Shown piece by piece: positions 1 to 5,241 of a DNA stretch of 5,241 bases (position 1 is its first letter; every line of letters begins with the position of its first letter). The stretch lies in NCBI GenBank assembly GCA_002390155.1, contig DGOS01000102.1, positions 1-5,241 on the forward strand, given 5' to 3'. This DNA is from Hyphomicrobiaceae bacterium UBA4460. Lineage in GTDB: Bacteria > Pseudomonadota > Alphaproteobacteria > Rhizobiales > Methyloligellaceae. Below the pieces are notes generated by a model, which worked only from the letters and a program-made list of their open reading frames with translations, did not search any database and had not been told where the DNA came from. The position numbers and the translations under genes were made by a program.

Positions 1-509
1 GACTTGGCTGGGAGGTCTGGTGCGACGGCATGGAGGTGACGCAGTTCACTTACTTCCAGCAAGTCGGCGGCTTCGATTGCGATCCGGTCTCGGTCGAGCT
101 GACCTACGGGCTGGAACGCCTGGCGATGTATGTGCAGGGCGTGGAGAACGTCTACGACCTCGATTTCGACGGGGCGGGCACGTCTTACGGCGACGTTTTC
201 CTGCAGGCCGAGCAGGAATACTCCCGCTACAATTTCGAGCACGCCGGCACCGCCAAACTGTTCGAGCATTTCCGCGACGCCGAGGCCGAGTGCAAGGCAT
301 TGCTTGCCGCCGGTGAGAACGGCGATGAGCATCTGATGGTGCTGCCCGCATACGATCAGGCCATCAAGGCCTCGCATATTTTCAATCTGCTCGATGCGCG
401 CGGCGTCATCTCCGTGACCGAGCGCCAGGCTTACATCTTGCGCGTACGCGATCTTACCAAGGCGTGCTGCGCCGCGTGGCTCAAGACCGAAGCGGGCGGG
501 GCGTCATGA
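1..509 (+). CDS. glyQ: Glycyl-tRNA synthetase alpha subunit, 3' part (5' end outside window)
   Basis: GlyQ is the catalytic alpha subunit of the bacterial alpha2beta2 glycyl-tRNA synthetase; it activates glycine with ATP in the cytoplasm for transfer to tRNA-Gly. The reading frame is open from the left edge (first full codon at 3) to a TGA at 507-509, giving 168 visible residues. By comparison with remembered E. coli GlyQ (about 303 aa), this is roughly the second half. Diagnostic stretches are [19 protein letters not shown] at once from the left edge, [30 protein letters not shown], and near the end [19 protein letters not shown]. These are class II synthetase and GlyQ signatures, so the identity is secure. 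The ATG at 30 is an internal Met, not the start. The C-terminal tail ([16 protein letters not shown]) looks a few residues shorter than in E. coli and lacks the usual LGFP-like ending. The stop overlaps the next gene's ATG (ATGA, 506-509). Confidence 0.97.
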   Translation, partial: LGWEVWCDGMEVTQFTYFQQVGGFDCDPVSVELTYGLERLAMYVQGVENVYDLDFDGAGTSYGDVFLQAEQEYSRYNFEHAGTAKLFEHFRDAEAECKALLAAGENGDEHLMVLPAYDQAIKASHIFNLLDARGVISVTERQAYILRVRDLTKACCAAWLKTEAGGAS

Positions 510-919
510 CCGAGGCGAAGATCATGGAGCAAGCGCCGGTCCTCTTCGCGCGCGATCTGCCTAAGGCCATCGACTATTGGGCCGACAAGGTTGGGTTCCG
601 CACGCTCGGCGTCTGGGGCGAGCCACCGGACTTTGCGATCGCGGTGCGCGATCGTGCGCACGTCATGCTGACACAAGCGCCCAAGGTTCACGAGATCGTG
701 CCGTTCTGGCGCATCAAGGACAAAATGTGGAACGCGTATTTCTGGGTCGATGATGCGCGCGCCATTTATGAAGAGCTGAAGGGCCACGGCGCGCAGATCG
801 ACTATCACCTGGGCGAAAAGCCTTACGGTGTCCTCGAATTTGGCATCCAGGATCTGGACGACCAAGACATTGGGTTCGGTCAGGACCTCGCACCCCAGAG
901 CGGAGCCGCCAATGGCTGA
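506..919 (+). CDS. VOC-fold (glyoxalase/bleomycin resistance-like) small protein
   Basis: A 137-aa cytoplasmic protein with no signal peptide or membrane segment. The pattern is that of a single VOC domain made of two beta-alpha-beta-beta-beta halves. Half one begins [21 protein letters not shown] (residues 11-31), followed by strands FAIAVRD and HVMLTQ (43-56). Half two runs [20 protein letters not shown] (76-95) to [20 protein letters not shown] (106-125), the usual ending of these domains. Such one-domain proteins normally dimerise to form the ligand site. By a by-eye alignment with glyoxalase I, the first and last metal-ligand positions appear to be Ala10 and Gly123, so a true glyoxalase I is unlikely; the substrate is unknown. 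The start at 506 gives an ATGA overlap with glyQ but only a weak G-rich upstream sequence. An ATG at 524 (131 aa) has GAGG at 512-515, 8 nt upstream, and keeps the whole domain, so it is a real alternative. The end overlaps glyS by 8 nt. Confidence 0.87.
   Translation: MTEAKIMEQAPVLFARDLPKAIDYWADKVGFRTLGVWGEPPDFAIAVRDRAHVMLTQAPKVHEIVPFWRIKDKMWNAYFWVDDARAIYEELKGHGAQIDYHLGEKPYGVLEFGIQDLDDQDIGFGQDLAPQSGAANG
902..905 (+). promoter_or_regulatory. Ribosome binding site of glyS, inside the VOC gene
   Basis: GGAG lies 6 nt before the ATG at 912 and inside the last codons of the preceding gene. It fixes the glyS start at 912 rather than at the in-frame upstream GTG at 828, because the protein from 912 begins [18 protein letters not shown], the normal GlyS N-terminus. 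Ribosomes finishing the VOC gene at 919 would be next to this site, which favours translational coupling. Confidence 0.7.
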
Positions 920-2963
920 ACTCCTGCTCGAACTATTCTCCGAGGAAATTCCAGCGCGCATGCAGACCCGCGCACGCGAAAATCTGGCGTGGCTGCTGGG
1001 CGATAAACTGAAGGCCGCTGGTCTCGACTTCGAGGAGATCAGGACCTTCGCCACGCCGCGCCGCCTGACCGCCGTGGTAGATGGTCTGCCGAAGCGCTCC
1101 CCCGACGTGAAAGATGAACGCAAAGGTCCGCGTGTCGGTGCGCCGGAGCAAGCGATCGCGGGATTCCTCAAGGCGGCGGGACTGAAGTCGATCGATCAAG
1201 CCGAAATCCGCGAGGACAAGAAGGGCAGCTTCTACGTCGCGCTGATCGAGAAGCCTGGGCGTGACGCGAGTGAAGTGATCGCCGAGATCGTCCCGGAAAT
1301 CATCAAGACCTTCCCATGGCCGAAATCCATGCGCTGGGGCGCCGGGCGCTTGCGTTGGGTGCGGCCTTTGCATTCGGTGCTTTGCGTGCTCGGCGGCAAG
1401 GTTGTCGACTTCGAGATCGGCGGCATCGCAAGCGGCAATCGTACGCACGGCCATCGCTTCATGGCGCCCAAACCCTTTGCAGTGAAGAACTTCGAAGACT
1501 ACGCCGCGAAGCTGCGCGACGCCTTCGTCATTCTCGAAACGGACGAGCGCGCCCATATCATTCTGAAAGACGCGCGCAAGCTCGCCGAGAAGCAAGGGCT
1601 GAGCCTGGTCGAGGACGAAGGCCTGCTGGCCGAGAATGCAGGCCTTAGCGAATGGCCCGTGCCGCTCATGGGCGAATTCGACGAGGATTTTTTGAATGTG
1701 CCGCCCGAGGTGCTGACCACCGCCATGAAGGCGCATCAGAAATGCTTCTCGCTCAAAAAAGGCGACAAGCTCGCCAACCGCTTTGTCTTGGTCGCCAACC
1801 TCAAAGCGGCCGATCGCGGCAAGGCCATCATTGCGGGCAATGAGCGCGTCATCGCCGCACGGCTTTCAGACGCCAAATTCTTCTTCGATCAGGACCGCAA
1901 AGTGCCGCTCGAGGAGCGAGTCCCTGCGTTGAAGGAGATCACCTTCCACGAGAAGCTCGGCACGCAATATGATCGCGTGGAGCGCATCTGGCACTTGGCA
2001 CGCGATCTGGCGCCGTTGGTGGGCGCCGATCCCGATCTCGCTGAGCGTGCGGGCTATCTCGCCAAGGCCGATCTCGTTAGCGAGATGGTCGGCGAGTTCC
2101 CGGAGCTGCAAGGCGTCATCGGCCAGTATTACGCACTGGAGCAGAAGGAGAGCCCGGTGGTCGCGAACGCCATAGCCACCCACTACAAGCCGGTCGGGCC
2201 TAATGACGAGGTGCCACGCGAGCCTGTCGGGATTGCCTTGGCTCTTGCCGACAAGTTCGACACGCTCGTAGGCTTCTGGGCCATCGACGAGAAGCCGACG
2301 GGATCGAAGGACCCATATGCGCTCCGACGCGCGGCGCTCGGCGTCATCCGCATCGTGTTGGAGAACGGTGTGCGTCTTCCCTTGTTGAAAGAGTTCCGCG
2401 CGCATCTTCCGGGCAACGAGTCGAAAAAGAATGATGTTGTGCGTAGTCTCCTCGACTTCTTTGCCGACCGTTTGAAAGTTTACTTGCGCGATCAAGGTGC
2501 ACGGCACGATCTGGTGGACGCGGTGTTTGCGCTGGGCGGTGATGATCTCCTGATGATCGTGGCCCGCGTCTCCGCGCTCGGCCGTTTCCTTGAAACGGAC
2601 GACGGCGAACATCTGCTCGCCGGTGCTAAGCGCGCGGCGAACATCTTACGCATCGAAGAGAAGAAAGACGGCAAGCGCCACGACCAAGCGCCCGATCCGG
2701 CTTTGCTCGAGCAGCCCGAGGAGAGGGCGCTTGCCGACGCCCTCGATGGTGTTGAGGCTGACACTGCGACCGCCATCGAGAACGAGGACTTCGAAGCCGC
2801 CATGCGCGCCATGGCGAAGCTTCGCGCGCCCGTCGATGCCTTTTTCGATAATGTCACCGTTAACGCCGACAATCCGAAGCTGCGCGAAAACCGGTTGCGC
2901 CTCCTGAACCGCATCCGCGCGGCAACACTGGAAGTCGCGGACTTCTCCAAGATCTCGGGGTGA
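912..2963 (+). CDS. glyS: Glycyl-tRNA synthetase beta subunit
   Basis: GlyS is the tRNA-binding beta subunit that pairs with GlyQ in the alpha2beta2 synthetase. The 683 aa match the usual length of about 690. It starts with [15 protein letters not shown] (residues 4-18), the typical N-terminus. Conserved blocks follow: [17 protein letters not shown] (141-157), GNRTHGHRF (175-183), AMKAHQKCF (271-279), [20 protein letters not shown] (309-328), HEKLG (346-350), [17 protein letters not shown] (385-401) in the HD-like region, and [17 protein letters not shown] (461-477). The C-terminal part, with ANILRI near 576-581 and [18 protein letters not shown] (645-662), is the DALR-type anticodon-binding domain. 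No frameshift or missing block is visible. The ATG overlaps the VOC gene end by 8 nt and the stop lies 4 nt before the next gene, so all are probably on one transcript with glyQ. The VOC gene separates glyS from glyQ, which are adjacent in many bacteria. Confidence 0.98.
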   Translation: MAELLLELFSEEIPARMQTRARENLAWLLGDKLKAAGLDFEEIRTFATPRRLTAVVDGLPKRSPDVKDERKGPRVGAPEQAIAGFLKAAGLKSIDQAEIREDKKGSFYVALIEKPGRDASEVIAEIVPEIIKTFPWPKSMRWGAGRLRWVRPLHSVLCVLGGKVVDFEIGGIASGNRTHGHRFMAPKPFAVKNFEDYAAKLRDAFVILETDERAHIILKDARKLAEKQGLSLVEDEGLLAENAGLSEWPVPLMGEFDEDFLNVPPEVLTTAMKAHQKCFSLKKGDKLANRFVLVANLKAADRGKAIIAGNERVIAARLSDAKFFFDQDRKVPLEERVPALKEITFHEKLGTQYDRVERIWHLARDLAPLVGADPDLAERAGYLAKADLVSEMVGEFPELQGVIGQYYALEQKESPVVANAIATHYKPVGPNDEVPREPVGIALALADKFDTLVGFWAIDEKPTGSKDPYALRRAALGVIRIVLENGVRLPLLKEFRAHLPGNESKKNDVVRSLLDFFADRLKVYLRDQGARHDLVDAVFALGGDDLLMIVARVSALGRFLETDDGEHLLAGAKRAANILRIEEKKDGKRHDQAPDPALLEQPEERALADALDGVEADTATAIENEDFEAAMRAMAKLRAPVDAFFDNVTVNADNPKLRENRLRLLNRIRAATLEVADFSKISG

Positions 2964-2967
2964 CCGG

Positions 2968-3384
2968 GTGGCAGCCGCCCCGGACCACATCTTCGTCTAT
3001 GGCACGCTTCGCGCGGACCACGATCATCACATGGCGCGGCGCCTTCTAGCCCAGGCGCGCCTCGTCGGCAGGGGCCGTGCACCCGGCCTGCTTTACGACT
3101 GTGGCTGGTATCCGGCGGCGCTGTTCGATAAATGCGAAAAGCAACAGGTCATTGGCGATGTCTTCGCGCTGGCGCCCGGGGCACGTCTCCTTGCCGAGCT
3201 CGACGCCTATGAGGCTGGCGATCCGAATTATGCGCGCGCACCGCTCGATGTGACGCTCGATAGCGGCGGCACGATCGTCGCCTGGGCCTATGGTGTGATA
3301 AAAGCACCCAACGCGAAGCTTATTCCGGGTGGCGATTTCATCGCACACTGGAACGCCAAAAACCCGCGTCCAACGCGGCGTTAG
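2968..3384 (+). CDS. Gamma-glutamylcyclotransferase-like (AIG2/GGCT fold) protein
   Basis: A 138-aa cytoplasmic protein. The family cyclises gamma-glutamyl compounds to 5-oxoproline and a free amine or amino acid, but many bacterial members have no proven substrate. Residues 8-15 read IFVYGTLR, the glycine-rich substrate loop (YGTLR) that defines the fold. GWYPA (46-50) matches the family's GxYPA-like segment. LDAYE (78-82) carries the expected catalytic glutamate at Glu82. VAWAYGV (104-110) and IPGGDF (119-124) match the later strand and the closing segment before the C-terminus. GTG at 2968 must be the start, or very near it: the next Met (residue 22) would remove YGTLR. It sits 4 nt after the glyS stop with no clear Shine-Dalgarno sequence, so translation probably depends on termination at glyS. 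It resembles the short AIG2-like enzymes rather than ChaC, so glutathione itself is not assured as substrate. Confidence 0.88.
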   Translation: MAAAPDHIFVYGTLRADHDHHMARRLLAQARLVGRGRAPGLLYDCGWYPAALFDKCEKQQVIGDVFALAPGARLLAELDAYEAGDPNYARAPLDVTLDSGGTIVAWAYGVIKAPNAKLIPGGDFIAHWNAKNPRPTRR

Positions 3385-3394
3385 TGCCGCCTTT
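3375..3394 (+). terminator. Weak terminator-like hairpin at the end of the GGCT-like gene
   Basis: GCGGCG at 3375-3380 pairs with TGCCGC at 3385-3390 (five Watson-Crick pairs plus one G-T) around a TTAG loop, followed by CTTT. It straddles the TAG stop at 3382-3384. The T tract is too short for a strong intrinsic terminator, so it may be weak, partial, or only an mRNA 3' structure. A second stem shares part of the same bases (see findings). Confidence 0.3.
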
Positions 3395-3415
3395 AAGCCT
3401 TCCGTCCACGCCGGT

Positions 3416-3445
3416 TTGTGCGAGATGCGCCAGACAGGCTACAAG
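3416..3445 (+). promoter_or_regulatory. Possible sigma70-type promoter for ppdK
   Basis: TTGTGC at 3416-3421 (TTG matches the -35 core) is followed after 18 nt by TACAAG at 3440-3445 (4 of 6 matches to TATAAT). The position fits: transcription would start near 3452, leaving a short leader with the ribosome binding site. The match is partial and such boxes arise by chance, so this is a candidate only. Confidence 0.25.
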
Positions 3446-3459
3446 TACGGGCGACGCGC

Positions 3460-3465
3460 GGAGGA
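3460..3465 (+). promoter_or_regulatory. Ribosome binding site of ppdK
   Basis: GGAGGA is the strongest Shine-Dalgarno match in the window. Two in-frame starts follow it: GTG at 3469 after 3 nt and ATG at 3478 after 12 nt. One is closer and the other farther than ideal, so the site shows where initiation occurs without deciding between them. Confidence 0.65.
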
Positions 3466-3477
3466 CCAGTGTCAACA

Positions 3478-5241
3478 ATGACGGAAGTCAGAGAGAAAGG
3501 CGCAGCGCCCAAATGGGTGTTCACGTTCGGCGGCGGGCGTGCGGACGGCTCGGCAGCCGACAAGGCGCTGCTCGGCGGCAAGGGCGCACATCTTGCGGAG
3601 ATGTCGCGCCTAGGTCTGCCCGTGCCGCCGGGCTTCACCATTTCGACGGATGTGTGCGCCGCCTATTACGAGCATGGCCGCAAATTGCCCGACGCCTTGA
3701 AGCCCATGGTGGACGAGGCGCTGACGGAAATCGGCGAGTTGGCGGGCGCGCATTTCGGCGACGTGGACAATCCTTTGCTGGTTTCGGTGCGCTCCGGCGG
3801 CCGGGCTTCCATGCCAGGCATGATGGACACTGTCCTTAATCTCGGGCTGAACGATCAGACCGTGGAGGGGCTCGCGCGGGTCACGGAGGATCGCCGTTTC
3901 GCCTACGACACCTACCGCCGCTTCATTCAGATGTATGCCGACGTGGTGCTGGGCATCGACCACGGCCTGTTTGAGGAGATCCTCGAAAGCTACAAGAACT
4001 TGAAGGGCTTTGAGCTCGACCCCGAGCTTGGCGCCGATGACTGGGTGGAGATCGTCACCCGCTTCAAGGCTCTGGTCGAGACCGAGCTCGACGCGCCCTT
4101 CCCGCAAGACATGCGCGAGCAGTTATGGGGCGCCATCTCCGCGGTGTTCGGGTCCTGGCACAACGCGCGCGCCATTGCCTATCGCCGACTCCACGACATC
4201 CCGGACGAATGGGGCACGGCCGTCAACATCCAGACCATGGTGTTCGGCAATAAGGGCGACAACAGCGCGACCGGCGTTGTTTTTACGCGCAATCCGTCGA
4301 CAGGCGAGAACGTGCTGTTCGGCGAATTTCTCCTTAACGCGCAAGGCGAGGACGTCGTGGCGGGCTTGCGCACGCCACAGCCCTTGACCAAGAAGGAGCG
4401 CGCGGCCTCCAGCAATGGCAAGCAGTCTCTTGAAGCGTTGTTGCCGGAAGCCTTCGCGGAGCTGAAAGCGTCATGCGAGAAGCTGGAGCGGCATTTCCGC
4501 GACCTGCAGGACATCGAGTTCACCGTGCAAGAAGGCGAACTCTTCATGCTGCAGACGCGCGCGGGTAAGCGTACGACGCAAGCCGGACTGAAGATTGCGG
4601 TCGACATGGCGCAAGAGGGGATCATCACCCGCGAAGAGGCCGTCCTGAGCCTCAATCCCGCGCAGCTTGATCAGCTGCTGCATCCGACTCTCGATCCGAA
4701 CGCACAGATGACCGTGCTCGCCAAAGGCTTGCCCGCATCGCCTGGTGCCGCGACGGGCGAGATTGTGTTCGACGCCGACGAGGCGGTGCACATGAAGGCG
4801 CAAGGGCACACCGTGATCCTGGCGCGTATCGAAACCTCGCCGGAAGATGTGCAAGGCATGCATGCGGCCGCAGGGATCGTCACCACGCGCGGCGGCATGA
4901 CGAGCCACGCGGCTGTCGTGGCCCGCGGCATGGGACGTCCTTGCATCGCCGGCGCTGCCGCGGTGCATATCGACCTAGAACGCGAAACGCTCGAAGCCGC
5001 GGGCGTCACGCTCCACAAAGCCGACGTCGTTACCATCGACGGCGCAACCGGTCAGCTTATTCAGGGCCGGGTGAGTATGCGCGAGCCGGAGCTGTCGGAT
5101 GACTTCGCCATCTTGATGGCGTGGGCCGATGGCTTCCGGCGCATGGACGTGCGCGCCAACGCGGACAACCCTGAAGATGCGAGCCAAGCCCGCGCGTTCG
5201 GGGCCGCAGGCATCGGGCTCTGCCGCACAGAGCATATGTTC
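3478..5241 (+). CDS. ppdK: Pyruvate phosphate dikinase, 5' two thirds (runs off right edge)
   Basis: PPDK reversibly converts pyruvate, ATP and phosphate to phosphoenolpyruvate, AMP and pyrophosphate in the cytoplasm. The frame is open to the edge, giving 588 residues of a usual 880-900. The N-terminal nucleotide-binding domain has GGKGAHLAEM (33-42), PVPPGF (48-53), SVRSGGRASMPGMMDT (103-118), and QDIEFTVQ to MLQTR (344-361). Lys35, Arg105, Asp345, Glu347 and Gln359 fit the Clostridium symbiosum ATP-site residues Lys22, Arg92, Asp321, Glu323 and Gln335. The swivelling central domain has TTRGGMTSHAAVVARGMG (469-486), with catalytic His477 and Thr475, the residue targeted by the PPDK regulatory kinase/phosphatase in other species. 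TSHAAVVARG separates it from PEP synthase, which has a CHAA-type motif. The C-terminal PEP/pyruvate barrel begins around VRANAD (558-563) and is cut just after GIGLCRTEHMF (578-588). Odd point: RSGGRAS replaces the usual RSGARAS. GTG at 3469 is an alternative start (+3 residues). Confidence 0.96.
   Translation, partial: MTEVREKGAAPKWVFTFGGGRADGSAADKALLGGKGAHLAEMSRLGLPVPPGFTISTDVCAAYYEHGRKLPDALKPMVDEALTEIGELAGAHFGDVDNPLLVSVRSGGRASMPGMMDTVLNLGLNDQTVEGLARVTEDRRFAYDTYRRFIQMYADVVLGIDHGLFEEILESYKNLKGFELDPELGADDWVEIVTRFKALVETELDAPFPQDMREQLWGAISAVFGSWHNARAIAYRRLHDIPDEWGTAVNIQTMVFGNKGDNSATGVVFTRNPSTGENVLFGEFLLNAQGEDVVAGLRTPQPLTKKERAASSNGKQSLEALLPEAFAELKASCEKLERHFRDLQDIEFTVQEGELFMLQTRAGKRTTQAGLKIAVDMAQEGIITREEAVLSLNPAQLDQLLHPTLDPNAQMTVLAKGLPASPGAATGEIVFDADEAVHMKAQGHTVILARIETSPEDVQGMHAAAGIVTTRGGMTSHAAVVARGMGRPCIAGAAAVHIDLERETLEAAGVTLHKADVVTIDGATGQLIQGRVSMREPELSDDFAILMAWADGFRRMDVRANADNPEDASQARAFGAAGIGLCRTEHMF

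Larger units (their letters stand above)
3385..3477 (+). other. Intergenic region before ppdK
   Basis: This 93-nt gap is the only non-coding stretch of any size. The left edge holds the tail of the hairpin. The middle holds a possible sigma70-type promoter, and the right end a GGAGGA ribosome binding site. I see no palindromic operator, riboswitch or small gene in it. The change from overlapping genes to a gap suggests that ppdK forms a separate or internally initiated transcription unit. Confidence 0.6.

Noticed and set aside
828..911. Upstream GTG extension of glyS by 28 residues
   Set aside because: The extension has no homology to GlyS N-termini, lies within the VOC gene, and the ATG at 912 has a good ribosome binding site and the normal GlyS beginning.
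431..1171. Long antisense open frame (246 aa) across the glyQ end, VOC gene and glyS start
   Set aside because: It is opposite three well-supported genes, its translation is rich in Arg and Ala without a recognisable domain, and GC-rich codon use in + genes commonly opens this frame.
933..1736. Antisense open frame (267 aa) inside glyS
   Set aside because: It lies wholly opposite conserved GlyS sequence, and its His/Arg/Leu-rich translation shows no domain pattern.
1866..2612. Antisense open frame (248 aa) inside glyS
   Set aside because: It is a shadow of glyS; the + strand frame carries the conserved motifs and this one has none.
3384..3839. Plus-strand open frame (151 aa) over the start of ppdK
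   Set aside because: It is a frame shadow: Arg-rich low-complexity translation, overlapping the secure PPDK frame.
3610..4107. Antisense open frames opposite ppdK (also 4471-4968 and 4179-4655)
   Set aside because: They lie opposite conserved PPDK domains and their translations show no recognisable family.
3478..5241. PEP synthase (ppsA) as an alternative to PPDK
   Set aside because: The motifs RSGxRASMPGMMDT and GGMTSHAAVVARGMG are those of PPDK; PEP synthase has a CHAA-type histidine motif and different N-terminal blocks.
1..5241. tRNA genes, CRISPR repeats, insertion sequences, integrase sites, T-box leader
   Set aside because: Nearly all of the window is accounted for by coding sequence, and I saw no terminal inverted repeats, spaced direct repeats or tRNA-like folds in the gaps. 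Any leader regulating glyQ would lie upstream of the window.

Overview
The window looks like chromosomal housekeeping DNA from an alphaproteobacterium, most likely of the Hyphomicrobiales (Rhizobiales) type. The reasons are high GC with G/C-rich third codon positions, a split glycyl-tRNA synthetase (separate alpha and beta genes), and a pyruvate phosphate dikinase gene directly after glyS, an arrangement I recall from this group. The genus cannot be fixed from the sequence alone.

Layout, all on the + strand: (1) 1-509, the 3' part of glyQ, the catalytic alpha subunit of glycyl-tRNA synthetase; its 5' end lies outside the window. (2) 506-919, a small one-domain VOC-fold (glyoxalase/bleomycin-resistance-like) protein, which overlaps glyQ by an ATGA and glyS by 8 nt. 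(3) 912-2963, full-length glyS, the beta subunit. (4) 2968-3384, a gamma-glutamylcyclotransferase-like (AIG2/GGCT fold) protein with a GTG start 4 nt after glyS. (5) 3385-3477, the only real intergenic gap, with a weak terminator-like hairpin at its left edge and a possible promoter and a strong Shine-Dalgarno sequence on its right. (6) 3478-5241, ppdK (pyruvate phosphate dikinase), open through the right edge and so truncated at about two thirds of the usual length.

How they fit together: glyQ, the VOC gene, glyS and the GGCT-like gene are packed with overlaps or a 4-nt gap and almost certainly form one translationally coupled operon. GlyQ and GlyS make the alpha2beta2 enzyme that charges tRNA-Gly. 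The two small accessory genes are the less understood part. Both belong to families with a glutathione or gamma-glutamyl connection elsewhere, but nothing in the sequence proves such a role here. ppdK interconverts pyruvate and phosphoenolpyruvate and may have its own promoter.

I see no RNA genes, mobile elements, CRISPR arrays or substantial repeats. I found no convincing evidence of a wholly new system. The point most worth a second look is the VOC gene inserted between the two synthetase subunit genes.
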